This document shows positions 9,420 to 18,608 of a stretch of 64,000 nt of DNA, piece by piece (positions within the stretch are counted from its first letter, which is position 1; each line of letters begins with the position of its first letter). Made by a program: the position numbers and the translations under genes. The notes beneath the pieces were generated by a model that saw only the letters and a program-made list of their open reading frames with translations, was not told the origin of the DNA and did no database searches. Location of the stretch: contig NZ_WTYB01000001.1 of assembly GCF_009828055.1 (NCBI RefSeq), positions 137,173 to 201,172 on the forward strand, in the 5' to 3' direction. Source of the DNA: Erythrobacter ramosus. GTDB lineage: Bacteria; Pseudomonadota; Alphaproteobacteria; Sphingomonadales; Sphingomonadaceae.

Positions 9420-11425
9420 CAGAGCCGCACTCGCTGGCTAGGCGTGCGATACAGCCGTGCAGTCGGTGTCACGGCAAAGGCCCGATACCAACCGTCCTGC
9501 TGACGCACAACGACGTTGACCCGAGCATCAGCCGGCGCATGCGGATCGCTCTCGAGTTGATCTTTCAACCCCTCGAAGGTCTGTTTCATCACCCGCATTC
9601 GCGCCCATGCGAGGTAGAAGCGCTGCGCTCCGGTTAAGCCGTCGATGCGCTTCGGCGCAGGCACTGCCCGCTGATACGCGGCAAATGCGATCGATAGACC
9701 GCCAATGTCGGCGATGTTCTCATCGAGTGTAGTTGCTCCGTTGATCTTGAGACCATCAGGCTGCGGATAGCTTGTGTACTCGGCGACAACCCTATCGGCG
9801 CGCGCTTTGAAAGCTGAAGCGGAGGCTGGCGACCACCAGTCGCGCCTCTTGCCGAATGCATCGGTCAGGCGACCGGTAGAATCGAACCCATGGCTCAATT
9901 CGTGCCCGATGATTCCGCCGATCGCCCCGAAATTCGCCGCAGGATCAGCCTTGGGATCGAAGAAGGGCGGCTGCAGAATTCCTGCAGCGATCGTGAGTTC
10001 GTTTGCGACCGGATCGTAGGCCGCCTGTACGTCTGTTACGGGCAATCGCCAGCGCGCAGTGTCGCGCCCCGTTTTCAACTCCTTGATTCGTGCAAGGAGC
10101 ACGGCCTCTCGAATGCGGCGCATGTTGCCGACCAGATCGTCGGGCTTGAGCGATTGATCGCCATAGTCAGTCCAGCGGTCCGGCCAGCCTACCTTGACGT
10201 CGAGCGCGTCGAGCTTGGCGATTGCCTCCTTGCGCGTGGCGATATCCATCCATTCGACTTTCTCCAGCCGAGCGCGGAACGCTCCACGGATTTGCGAAAC
10301 AAGCCTTAGTGCAGCTTCCTTTGTGTCGGGGCTGGCAACCTGGCCGACATAGACTTGCCCAACCAGTTCCGGCACCGTGCTCTGCAGCATGGAAACTGCC
10401 AGCTCGCCACGGGGGCGGGGTTGGCTACGCCCCTGCAGTACGCGGCCTACATACGCGAAGCGCGCGTCGCGTACGGCGGTTGGGAGCCATTCAGCAGATT
10501 GGTCAAGCAGCCGCACTCGCAGGTAATCTCGCCACACTGCCAGCGGCGTCGTTCCCATCTGCTCGATCGTGCCCTTCACCGCGCCCGGATGCGCAACGAT
10601 GACATGATCCACTTGTGGCAAACCGGCGTCCTTGAAATAGCGCGGCCAGTTCATTCCAGGGTACGATGTGGCGAGATCGTTCATTCCAATCGGATTGTTT
10701 ATCCTGGTGATGTCCTGCATTTCCGAAAAGGTCGCGAATGAAGCCGCGAGCCTGGCTTCCAGACCGTAAACCGCTCGAGCACGCGAAGCGGCGTCAGCCG
10801 GATCCACGATCGCGATCAGTTTTTCGAGATATGCGATATAGGAGTCGCGACGAACAGCTCCAGCAGGCGTGGCGTCCGACTCATAGCTTTCACGCGATCC
10901 GCGACCGAGCCCAGACTGGATAAAGTGAAGTGCCGCGCGACGCGGGTCAACAGGGTCGGGATAGACACGGAAAGTAAATGGCGAAGCGCTGTTTTCAACG
11001 TAGGCTCGACCAAGTGCCCCGGCCAGCGCATCTTGCGATTGCACCCCGTCGATCCACGCCAAAGACGCAGCAATCGGTTGAAGACCCTTCCGCTCTATAA
11101 GCGCTGTATCCATGAACGCGGCATATGCTGACCCCAGAGCGTGTTCGGGCGTGCCGACCGGCTTGTCGAGATTGCGGCCATCACGGATAGCCGACAAGAC
11201 CGCCGCATCTACCTGTTGTGCCAGCTGCGACTTGCGGCTGATCCCCGTGGCCCCCTCGGGAATTCGTGCTGCCGCTATCCACTCTGCATTTGCGTAAAGA
11301 TAGAAATCATCACCCGGCGCATTAGCGAGCGCAAGCGTACGGCTGCTGGCATCCGTTGCAAGGATCGGCACAAGGAGAAGTGCAGCCACTGGCCCCATGG
11401 CAGCAAAGGTCGCGGTGGTCTTCAT
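9416..11425 (-). CDS. M13 family (neprilysin/PepO-like) zinc metallopeptidase
   Basis: A 669-residue peptidase with an N-terminal signal sequence (MKTTATFAAMGPVAALLLVP). The zinc site HELSH (His508, Glu509, His512) and the downstream ENIADIGG motif, whose Glu is the third zinc ligand, are intact. M13 enzymes act on peptides, not folded proteins, and are usually periplasmic or extracellular. The start at 11425 has a strong GGAGAGG ribosome-binding site; an in-frame upstream extension to 11716 carries no signal peptide and is rejected. This appears to be the first gene of the minus-strand operon, and it faces a divergent PLP-enzyme gene across about 220 bp. Confidence 0.93.
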   Translation of the reverse strand: MKTTATFAAMGPVAALLLVPILATDASSRTLALANAPGDDFYLYANAEWIAAARIPEGATGISRKSQLAQQVDAAVLSAIRDGRNLDKPVGTPEHALGSAYAAFMDTALIERKGLQPIAASLAWIDGVQSQDALAGALGRAYVENSASPFTFRVYPDPVDPRRAALHFIQSGLGRGSRESYESDATPAGAVRRDSYIAYLEKLIAIVDPADAASRARAVYGLEARLAASFATFSEMQDITRINNPIGMNDLATSYPGMNWPRYFKDAGLPQVDHVIVAHPGAVKGTIEQMGTTPLAVWRDYLRVRLLDQSAEWLPTAVRDARFAYVGRVLQGRSQPRPRGELAVSMLQSTVPELVGQVYVGQVASPDTKEAALRLVSQIRGAFRARLEKVEWMDIATRKEAIAKLDALDVKVGWPDRWTDYGDQSLKPDDLVGNMRRIREAVLLARIKELKTGRDTARWRLPVTDVQAAYDPVANELTIAAGILQPPFFDPKADPAANFGAIGGIIGHELSHGFDSTGRLTDAFGKRRDWWSPASASAFKARADRVVAEYTSYPQPDGLKINGATTLDENIADIGGLSIAFAAYQRAVPAPKRIDGLTGAQRFYLAWARMRVMKQTFEGLKDQLESDPHAPADARVNVVVRQQDGWYRAFAVTPTARLYRTPSQRVRLW

Positions 11426-11644
11426 TGCCTCTCCGTGTGGAATCGCATGACTCAAAGAACATAGGACGGCGGACGTCAGCGAATCCGGTATCAAGTAAAT
11501 TGCGTGCCAATCAGGCTTCCTCCCGCTATTTTTGAGGACCTGAAACACATCGGGAATTTCGCTCACAATGCATGTCGAAACTTGCGCGGTATCATTCCGA
11601 GAAAGGTCCAATTGTCGCCTTATCGCAAAGCGGCCCACTCGGTG
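11426..11644. promoter_or_regulatory. Divergent intergenic region of the peptide-scavenging island
   Basis: About 220 bp separate the divergent M13 peptidase and Cds1-like genes. Promoters for both arms must lie here, or the plus-strand arm must start inside it. I see the GGAGAGG Shine-Dalgarno of the peptidase gene next to its start, but no clear inverted repeat and no confident -35/-10 pair. Confidence 0.4.
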
Positions 11645-12703
11645 ATGTCTGCTCGCTGGGCCGACTGGGCCGTCGCGCAGATCGAAGCGGACTTTCAACG
11701 ATCGGCGGATACCCACCTGATCCCGGTGCCACTGCCCGCCTTTTCGGACATCGCATTGTATTTAAAGGATGAAGCCAGCCATCCAACCGGCAGCTTGAAG
11801 CACCGACTCGCACGCTCGCTCTTCCTCTATGGACTGTGCAATGGATGGATCGACGAAGGCATGACGATCGTCGAGGCATCGAGCGGATCGACCGCGATAT
11901 CAGAGGCATATTTTGCGCGAATGCTTCGATTGCCGTTCATCGCTGTCATGCCGCGCACGACAGCGGCCGCCAAGATCGCCGCAATCGAGTTTTATGGTGG
12001 AACTTGCCACTTGGTCGGATGTGCCGCCGAAGCGCATCATGAAGCAGGCTTCCTGGCGGCACGCCTCGGCGGTCATTACATGGACCAGTTCACATATGCC
12101 GAGCGGGCAACTGATTGGCGCGGTAACAACAACATCGCTGAGGCAATATTCACCCAGATGGGGCGCGAGCCTGCACCAGTGCCGAGCTGGATAGTCTGTG
12201 GTGCTGGGACCGGAGGAACATCAGCAACGATTGGTCGCTATGTGCGCTATCATGGCCACTCGACACAGCTCTGTGTTGCCGATCCGGTTGCGTCTGTGTT
12301 TCACCGGCACTGGGGCGACCGTTCTGTAACAATGGTTTCAGAGCCGCCCTCTTTGATTGAGGGGATCGGCCGGCCACGGGTCGAGAGCTCATTCGTACCA
12401 AGCGTAATCGATCGCATGATCGCTGTGTCAGACAGCGCCAGCATCGCGGCGGCGCGAGTGTTAAGTGTGCATCTCGGCCGATCATGTGGCGGCTCGACCG
12501 GCACGAACGTCTGGGCCTGCGCCAACCTTATCATGGAAATGAAGGCCAATGGCGTCGCGGGATCGATCGTTTCAATCCTGTGCGACAGCGGCGAGCGCTA
12601 TAGCAGCAGCTACTTCAGCGACGAGTGGCTCGAAGAGCGCGGCGTCGATGTTGCCGAGGATGAACGCCGCATACGAAGTTTCATTGATCATGGAGTTTTC
12701 TGA
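11645..12703 (+). CDS. PLP-dependent cysteine desulfhydrase (Cds1-like), cysteine synthase fold
   Basis: A 352-residue fold-type II PLP enzyme. The PLP lysine sits in [13 protein letters not shown], the [10 protein letters not shown] loop binds the substrate carboxylate, and [14 protein letters not shown] binds the PLP phosphate. The overall pattern ([14 protein letters not shown] near the N-terminus, [31 protein letters not shown]) recalls the mycobacterial L-cysteine desulfhydrase Cds1 more than CysK. The expected reaction is cysteine to pyruvate, ammonia and sulfide. The start at 11645 was chosen because the similarity begins there; an in-frame codon at 11504 would add 47 unmatched residues. 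It is followed closely by an amino-acid symporter gene. Confidence 0.82.
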   Translation: MSARWADWAVAQIEADFQRSADTHLIPVPLPAFSDIALYLKDEASHPTGSLKHRLARSLFLYGLCNGWIDEGMTIVEASSGSTAISEAYFARMLRLPFIAVMPRTTAAAKIAAIEFYGGTCHLVGCAAEAHHEAGFLAARLGGHYMDQFTYAERATDWRGNNNIAEAIFTQMGREPAPVPSWIVCGAGTGGTSATIGRYVRYHGHSTQLCVADPVASVFHRHWGDRSVTMVSEPPSLIEGIGRPRVESSFVPSVIDRMIAVSDSASIAAARVLSVHLGRSCGGSTGTNVWACANLIMEMKANGVAGSIVSILCDSGERYSSSYFSDEWLEERGVDVAEDERRIRSFIDHGVF

Positions 12704-12740
12704 TGAGCGATTCAGACCTCGGTTGGACCGGATTTGCTCA

Positions 12741-13961
12741 ATGAATTCGACCTGGCGGATCCTGCTTGGGCTCGTGCTCGGTATTTCTGTGGGCGCAGCT
12801 CTTCAGCCTGGCACAATGGCAGACCAGATTTTGGCGGTTGCAGAGCCGGTCGGAACCATCTGGTTGAATGCCTTGAAGATGACGATCATCCCGATGGTTG
12901 TTGCGCTGCTGATCGGCGGTATCGCTTCTGCGGCCGAGGCAGCGCGAGGTGGCCGCCTTGCAGTACGAGCAATAGCCTGGTTCACGGGCATGCTGATCGT
13001 TGGCGTAGCGATTGCGGCGGTTGCAACCGAGGCCATTCTGGCAGCGTGGCCCTTCGACATTGAAACGACGGCCGCGCTACGCGCCGGGGCAGTACCCGGA
13101 TCGGTTCCAAGCGTACCGGGTGCGACGGAAATGATCGCCAGCATCATACCAAGCAACTTCTTTGCCGCGCTTTCCAGCGGCGAAATGTTGCCGATCGTGC
13201 TCTTCGCCCTTCTGTTCGGTTTTGCCGTCACACGCGTGGAACCTGCGCTGCGCGCACCGATCGTCTCGTTAGCAAACAGCATCTCGACAACGATGATGGT
13301 GATAGTCAACTGGGTGTTACTGATTGCACCGATCGGGATTTTCGCTTTGGCGCTAGGCGTCGGTGAACGAGTAGGGCTCGGTGCTGCGGGCGCAATCATG
13401 CACTATGTTGCTGTGGTCAGCCTCGTTTTGATCCTGCAGATGCTCCTCGTCACATATCCCGTCGCAATCCTGGCAGGACGCGTAGCACCGCTCACGTTCT
13501 TTAGGGCAGCGTTGCCGGTCCAGGCGCTTGCGCTGTCTACTCAATCGTCACTCGCCACCTTGCCTGCGATGATTGCGCAGTGCCGGACTGCGCTGAACCT
13601 GCCGGAGCGATCGGTCGCGCTGACGCTGCCACTTGCTGTCTCCTTGTTTCGCATCACCAGTCCTGCCGGAAATTTGGCAGTCGTGCTGATCGTCGCACAC
13701 ATCTACGGCATCGATCTTGGATGGGGGGCGGTCGCTCTTGGCGCGGCCATTGGTGTCGTTGGCAGCTTGGCCGTTGTGGGCGTCGCGAGCAGCGCGAGTT
13801 TCTTCGTCGTTATCGTACCTATCAGTCTCGCGCTCGGCGTGCCGGTGGAATTGCTGCCGCTCCTCCTCCCAGTCGAGGTGTTTCCGGATCTGTGGCGAAC
13901 TGTCGGCAATGTCACGGCTGACATGGCTGTAGCTGCGGCAACAGGCGACGAGCCTCGCTGA
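12741..13961 (+). CDS. DAACS-family dicarboxylate/amino acid:cation symporter
   Basis: About 406 residues, strongly hydrophobic with many transmembrane segments. The re-entrant-loop serine motif appears as STQSSLATLP, as in Gln/Glu/cystine-type DAACS carriers, and the N-terminus (WRILLGLVLGISVGAAL) and TIIPMVVALLIGG are typical. It lies 37 bp downstream of the Cds1-like gene. An alternative in-frame ATG at 12690 would overlap that gene; neither start has a good ribosome-binding site. Probable role: sodium- or proton-driven uptake of an amino acid released from peptides. The substrate is not determinable by eye; cysteine or cystine is suggested only by the neighbour. Confidence 0.85.
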   Translation: MNSTWRILLGLVLGISVGAALQPGTMADQILAVAEPVGTIWLNALKMTIIPMVVALLIGGIASAAEAARGGRLAVRAIAWFTGMLIVGVAIAAVATEAILAAWPFDIETTAALRAGAVPGSVPSVPGATEMIASIIPSNFFAALSSGEMLPIVLFALLFGFAVTRVEPALRAPIVSLANSISTTMMVIVNWVLLIAPIGIFALALGVGERVGLGAAGAIMHYVAVVSLVLILQMLLVTYPVAILAGRVAPLTFFRAALPVQALALSTQSSLATLPAMIAQCRTALNLPERSVALTLPLAVSLFRITSPAGNLAVVLIVAHIYGIDLGWGAVALGAAIGVVGSLAVVGVASSASFFVVIVPISLALGVPVELLPLLLPVEVFPDLWRTVGNVTADMAVAAATGDEPR

Positions 13962-14041
13962 CGCGGGATGCTTGTCCGATACCGGATCGGCGGCCGCCGA
14001 CCGTCTTTCAAATACGGTCGGCTAGTGGAAAGTACTGAGAT

Positions 14042-15481
14042 ATGGTGACGAACGGACTGCGCACAGCTATGTACCTATTTCTCTTGGCCGCCCCATTGTG
14101 TGGCACCACCGCGCAGCCTGATCCGGTTTCGAACCCCGCACCCAATGCCGAAACTGAACCGAAAGCGGCCGCGCACTCACCTGCACCGAAGGGTGCTGGC
14201 AGCGTCGTCCAAGCGGTAAATCACGCACCTGTCAGCTTGCGCTTACAGCAGCAGATCGTCGACGTGTTCGAGAAGACGCTGCCGGCTTTGAAAGCGGTGC
14301 AAAGCGATGATTCCAGTGCCTATCGGGCAATTCTGGCGTCTCAAACACCCGCACAGCAAGCGGAATTGCTTACAAAGCTGGCTGGTCCAATCAGTGAATT
14401 GAATGCTTTTTATGGAGGATCGCCTTGGGCGTTCACCGCACACGTGTTGAACCTACCAGCGAACAAGGATCCGGTCGCTGATGCACGATCAAGGGCGATC
14501 AACGATTATATATGTGCAGGTGACGAAGTGTCGACTTGCCAAACCGGCGCTCCATCGATTGAAACGGCGTACGGCTGGATGCGGACGCTTGTGGACGGAT
14601 CGCATGGACGGGCCCGCTTAGTGACAATCGGATACAGCCGCGAAGGGCGTCCGCTACAGGCAATTGAAATCGGGCGACCCGGTTCAAGAAAGCCGACGCT
14701 TTGGTTCGATGGCGTCATTCACGGCAATGAGCCTATGGGCTTCGAGGTGGTCAAAGATATTGCCACATACCTGTTGTCCTCGGATGCGCAGGCTGCAAAA
14801 TGGCGCAAGAGATTTGACTTCGTCTTGCTGCCAGTCATCAACCCTGACGGGTATGCCCTTTCGAACGAAAGGATTGGGTGGCGAAAAAACGCAAGGCGCG
14901 CGCCTGACGGGCGTATTGTCGGGATTGACCTCAACAGGGCATTCCCGACCGCCGATCCCTACAGATCCCCTGATTCAGATCCCTATGCCAAGGAATGGAT
15001 GCCCAGCGACGGGGCTCAAGAACCGGAAGTGCTAGCCTTCATGGCTTATGCAGCTCTGATCAAGCCTATCGGCGCACTCGATTTCCACTCGAACGCACAT
15101 TTCATAGCGGCTCCCAATATCGAAGACCAAGTCGCAAAAGCGTGCTTCCAAAACATCGCAAACGGCCTTCGTCAGGTCATTCATGATGAGAGGGGATTCG
15201 CGAACACCTACCGCGCGGGAAGCGCGAATGATCTGTTCAACCAACCGGACGGTACTCCGGGATCGGTGAAGTCGACCAACATACAATGGCTTTGGGAAAA
15301 GTTCGGGACGACGGCCTTGTCCATCGAGCTTTTGGATCAGGACTCGAGTCAAACTTGGCCGAACGAGACAGTCCGAGATCTGGCCTTGAAAGGAGTTCGG
15401 CCAGCTTGGAAGAAATTCATCCAGCTTATGAGCGTGAAGAAGCCCACTAACGGGGAACTTTCAAAATGTTCTGCAAATTAG
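14042..15481 (+). CDS. M14 family zinc carboxypeptidase, secreted
   Basis: A 479-residue protein with a signal peptide (MVTNGLRTAMYLFLLAAPLC). The M14 fold is shown by HGNEP (the HxxE zinc ligands), NPDGY, a nearby RKNAR, the LNRAFP element, DFHSN (third zinc His) and the probable general-base Glu in TTALSIELL. It should trim amino acids from peptide C-termini in the periplasm. It lies 80 bp after the symporter gene and is the last gene of the low-GC island before the symporter remnant. Confidence 0.9.
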   Translation: MVTNGLRTAMYLFLLAAPLCGTTAQPDPVSNPAPNAETEPKAAAHSPAPKGAGSVVQAVNHAPVSLRLQQQIVDVFEKTLPALKAVQSDDSSAYRAILASQTPAQQAELLTKLAGPISELNAFYGGSPWAFTAHVLNLPANKDPVADARSRAINDYICAGDEVSTCQTGAPSIETAYGWMRTLVDGSHGRARLVTIGYSREGRPLQAIEIGRPGSRKPTLWFDGVIHGNEPMGFEVVKDIATYLLSSDAQAAKWRKRFDFVLLPVINPDGYALSNERIGWRKNARRAPDGRIVGIDLNRAFPTADPYRSPDSDPYAKEWMPSDGAQEPEVLAFMAYAALIKPIGALDFHSNAHFIAAPNIEDQVAKACFQNIANGLRQVIHDERGFANTYRAGSANDLFNQPDGTPGSVKSTNIQWLWEKFGTTALSIELLDQDSSQTWPNETVRDLALKGVRPAWKKFIQLMSVKKPTNGELSKCSAN

Positions 15482-15529
15482 GCTTGCCGACTGGTCGACC
15501 CATAGGACCGTCCCTGTCCGCCTATGCGT

Positions 15530-15787
15530 TCACCACCAGGTTGCGTAGAGCGCGGCGAGGATCAGGATCACGCCTAGCCCCGCGATATTGAAGCCAGTCG
15601 ACGTGCGGTAATCGACATCGGCGGTCACCGTGCGGTTCTGGTCGGTTCTTGCAGGCAGCACGAGCGACACGATGACCGCCAGCGCGAGCGTAACCAGAAA
15701 GACCGCCAGCATCCGGTTCATGAACGGAAAATCGGGAGCGAACCACTTGCCAGCGAACGAGATCACGAACGAACCGAAACCCGGCAC
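15530..15787 (-). pseudogene. 3' remnant of a sodium:solute symporter (SSS family)
   Basis: The last approximately 85 codons of what looks like an SSS-family transporter: FAGKWFAPDFPFMNRM, one long hydrophobic helix, a charged loop (RTDQNRTVTADVDYRTSTGF) and a final helix ending in ALYATWW. The frame stays open upstream to 15859, but the sequence there (about 25 codons) no longer resembles a transporter, and no body of the gene is present. I read this as a truncated gene left at the edge of the island. A small real membrane protein starting at the internal Met is less likely. Confidence 0.55.
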
Positions 15788-16336
15788 AGAAATTTGCGGA
15801 GACAAGCGATCAACTGAATGAGCCGCCCGCTGTTTTGGAGGTCGCCAACGGAGAGCCACCCGCTTCCGGAAGATCGGGTGGAGTCCGATTGTGTTCCACC
15901 CTTGTGAGCGGTATGTATGACCCCCCGCTTGGACAAACCTTAGTCCCCCTTACCCACATCATTCGACTCGCAGAGTACCTCCGCAAAAGCTCTCTCCGCC
16001 CAGAAACGTGGGTTAGAATGTGGGTAAATTCTCTCCGAAAAATTTCCAATATACTGTTATTTATAATGGACTTGGACATTTAAGGCGGACTCCGTCTCCG
16101 CCATAATCCGTTCAAAAACCAACGAACTTCCCCGTTGGGGGGCTCTGTTCTCCGATCGGCTCCTTGATAGTCGAGCCGTGGGCAGGGGACAATCTTCCGA
16201 ACGGCAGCTCTTGTGCCGCATCATATCGGCATAAGGGCGCCCAATGTCCCATCCGGCCATGTACAATGCGCTCCCGGTTCAAGGTGGCCGCACGCCCGCT
16301 GCTCTCCGCCGACTTCCAAGGTTCGCGGGCCCGCGT
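15788..16336. other. Non-coding junction between island and core
   Basis: About 550 bp with no convincing gene. It holds an AT-richer patch (about 16020-16075) and a short inverted repeat GGCGGA-N7-TCCGCC at 16083-16101. Short open frames occur on both strands but none resembles a known protein or has a good start context. Confidence 0.5.
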
Positions 16337-16684
16337 TTAAGGCGCTGGCGCGGCGCCTTGCTGTTCGGCCCCGGCAGCTTGGACGGCGACCATGTACTGG
16401 ACGATCTGCGGGATCGCCTTGGGATCGACCGGCGCCTTGTAGACCTTGATCATCTTTTCAGCGATCGATTGCCACTTTTCAGCGCTGACCTTGGGTTGTT
16501 GCAACATCGTCGAAGGCGAATGGCAGGCGGTGCAGTTTTCCAGCACCGCCTCGCGTCCGGGACCTTCGGGCAATTCCAACGGATCGTCGGGCAGCGTGAT
16601 CGCGGCGTCGGTGAAAGTCACCTTGGGCTCGCTCTCGCAGCCTGCCAGCGCCAGCGCGGCGGCGATGATGATCAGACCTCTCAT
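16337..16684 (-). CDS. Cytochrome c lipoprotein, probable sulfite dehydrogenase subunit (SorB-like)
   Basis: A 115-residue protein with a lipobox (LALAGC, lipidated Cys16), so probably anchored on the periplasmic face of a membrane. One haem c site, CTACH (Cys51, Cys54, His55), is present. Its ATG overlaps the TGA of the upstream molybdoenzyme gene (16681-16684), so it is the likely electron acceptor of that enzyme. The Pro/Ala-rich C-terminus is low complexity. SorB assignment rests on size, haem motif and gene pairing. Confidence 0.8.
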   Translation of the reverse strand: MRGLIIIAAALALAGCESEPKVTFTDAAITLPDDPLELPEGPGREAVLENCTACHSPSTMLQQPKVSAEKWQSIAEKMIKVYKAPVDPKAIPQIVQYMVAVQAAGAEQQGAAPAP

Positions 16685-17910
16685 TGCGCCCTCAGAGTGA
16701 TGCGTTCGATCACGTTGCGGGCATAGCCCGAGGGGTTCCAGACGAGGGTCTCGGGCTGCACGATGCCATTGGCATTGGCAGCACGCACGCCGATCCCAGC
16801 GAGGTCTTGCATGACCGCAGGCAGCGTCACCGACCAGCGGCGAAAGGCATAGCGGCCTTCATCCGGGCCGAGCTCGCACGGCAGTTCAAGCCCCTGACCG
16901 ACCAGATCGACCCTCGCCAACGCAGCATCCCCGCCCATCGCAATGCCTTCGAGCGCCAACGGTTTGCCCCGCGCCAAAGCCGCGCCATCGGCATGGCTCG
17001 TGATGAACGCGCGCGGCGGCATGGTGGTGATCGAAACCGTCGGGAAATCCTTGTCGTCGGGCGTAATCGGCGCGGCAGGCATCCGGTAGGACTTGGCGAC
17101 ATAGTAGCTGTCATCCTCGCCAGTCAGCACTTCGATCGTGCTCAGCATCTTGACCCAGTAGGTCGAGAACCACCCCGGCACCACGATCCGCAAGGGATAG
17201 CCATGGAGCAGCGGCAGCGGTTCGCCGTTCATGCCCCAAGCGACCAGCACATCGTCGCGCATCGCGATATCCAGCGGGATCGACTTGATGAACTGCGGCG
17301 CGCCGTCGGTCAGCGGCACATCAAGCCCGGCAAAGCGCACGCGGGTCGCCCCGGCGGCCACCCCTGCCTTGGCGAGCACGTCCTTGAGCCGGACGCCAGT
17401 CCACTTCGCGCAGCCCATCGCGCCGTTGCCCCACTGGGTGCCGGTCACGCGCGGCTCGGACAACCCGCGTCCGTTGCCAGCGCACTGGTTGATCGCAGTC
17501 ACTTCGACATGCTCGCCCGCATTGGCGATGTCGTCGAGGGTGAGCGACAGCGGAGCCTTGACCGCCCCTCCTACCGCCACGCGGTGATCGGCAGCCTTGA
17601 CCGCCGAGGGCATATCCCAGTTCCAGCGCACAAACATGCGGTCATTGGGCGTGATCGTCCCTTCGCTGAAAGCCTCCATCGGCGTTTCGAGCAAAGGTGG
17701 CCGGATGCGCTGGACGATCATCTCGCCCTTGCCGGGGAAGGCCGGAGTAAGTGGCCGCAAGCTCGGCCCGCCGGGCAGGCCGAGATCGATCATCTGCCCC
17801 AACTCCTGCGCCAGGACTGGCGCGGCCAGCGCGGCCCCGCCCGCGCCTGCGATCAGTGCGCGGCGCGTAAGGCGGGCGCCTGCATCTTGTTCCGGCTTCG
17901 TCACGCCCAT
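16681..17910 (-). CDS. Molybdopterin sulfite oxidase/dehydrogenase catalytic subunit (SorA-like)
   Basis: A 409-residue protein of the sulfite oxidase family. A Tat-type leader (LTRRALIAGAGGAALAAPVL) indicates folded export with cofactor. The molybdenum ligand is probably Cys143 in NQCAGNGRG. The Mo-cofactor domain is followed by a dimerisation domain (from about residue 290) of the SOX type. With the overlapping cytochrome gene it forms a SorAB-type periplasmic pair that oxidises sulfite to sulfate. A link to sulfide or sulfite made by the nearby Cds1-like enzyme is possible but speculative. Confidence 0.88.
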   Translation of the reverse strand: MGVTKPEQDAGARLTRRALIAGAGGAALAAPVLAQELGQMIDLGLPGGPSLRPLTPAFPGKGEMIVQRIRPPLLETPMEAFSEGTITPNDRMFVRWNWDMPSAVKAADHRVAVGGAVKAPLSLTLDDIANAGEHVEVTAINQCAGNGRGLSEPRVTGTQWGNGAMGCAKWTGVRLKDVLAKAGVAAGATRVRFAGLDVPLTDGAPQFIKSIPLDIAMRDDVLVAWGMNGEPLPLLHGYPLRIVVPGWFSTYWVKMLSTIEVLTGEDDSYYVAKSYRMPAAPITPDDKDFPTVSITTMPPRAFITSHADGAALARGKPLALEGIAMGGDAALARVDLVGQGLELPCELGPDEGRYAFRRWSVTLPAVMQDLAGIGVRAANANGIVQPETLVWNPSGYARNVIERITLRAQ

Positions 17911-17996
17911 TCCCTCACGCCTGTTCGTGTCGCGGCGGAGTTAAGGGCAAATGGCGTCAGCGTCCAGCATCGGCCGCCGCGCTATCCGGCTTGGCG

Positions 17997-18608
17997 TCAG
18001 CACAGCGCCCGTTCGCGCGCGATCATCGCTGCGTGGGTGCGATTCTTCGCGCCGAGTTTGCGGCAGATGAGCTTGACGTGGAGCTTGATGGTCGGCTCGC
18101 GCAGATCGAGGTCGCGGGCGATTTCCTTATTGGCGTGACCTGCACACAGGCCGGCCAGCACCTGCCGTTCACGCGGAGACAGGCCTGAGGCCTGCTCGAC
18201 CGGGGCCTGCGAGGGACGGTGGAGGTCGATCGGCATATAGGTCTCACCCGCCGCCATGAAACGGATCGCGTTGACGAGCGAGCGTGCGGGCAGGGTCTTG
18301 GGGAGGTATCCCGCCGCGGCTGAGGCCAGCACCCGCTCGGCTACGCCCGGCGGGGCGAGACCGCTCATCAGCGCCACCGGCCGTCCGAAGCTGGCCGCCA
18401 GCGCGCGGTCGAGCCCGTCATAGCCGTCCATTCCCGGCATCCCGTAATCGAGCACCACCAGATCATAAGGCGGCACGGCCTCGGCGATGTTCACCAGCGC
18501 GGCGGGCAGATCGGCGACCGTATCGACCGCGAACCCGCCCTCGGCCTCGAGGTAGGAGCGCAGCACATCACGCAGCAATTCGTGGTCATCGGCAATCAGG
18601 ATACGCAT
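17997..18608 (-). CDS. NarL/LuxR-type response regulator
   Basis: A 203-residue regulator. The receiver domain starts at residue 1 (acidic pair in IADDHELL), with phospho-acceptor Asp54 in LDYGMPGMDG and a conserved Lys near residue 104. A LuxR helix-turn-helix (LSPRERQVLAGLCAGHANKE) occupies the C-terminal third. The gene overlaps the end of the hybrid kinase gene upstream by 13 bp, so the two form a two-component unit. Candidate targets are the pilin locus transcribed divergently from the kinase gene, or the sulfite genes downstream. Confidence 0.92.
   Translation of the reverse strand: MRILIADDHELLRDVLRSYLEAEGGFAVDTVADLPAALVNIAEAVPPYDLVVLDYGMPGMDGYDGLDRALAASFGRPVALMSGLAPPGVAERVLASAAAGYLPKTLPARSLVNAIRFMAAGETYMPIDLHRPSQAPVEQASGLSPRERQVLAGLCAGHANKEIARDLDLREPTIKLHVKLICRKLGAKNRTHAAMIARERALC

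Noticed and set aside
16083..16101. Inverted repeat GGCGGA-N7-TCCGCC followed by a TCTCCGCCA-like end, as a tRNA/tmRNA 3' fragment
   Set aside because: No further tRNA-like or tmRNA-like structure could be drawn around it.
16684..18138. Plus-strand open frame across the sulfite dehydrogenase gene
   Set aside because: It runs antisense to the SorA-like gene, which has clear Mo-cofactor motifs, so it is a shadow.
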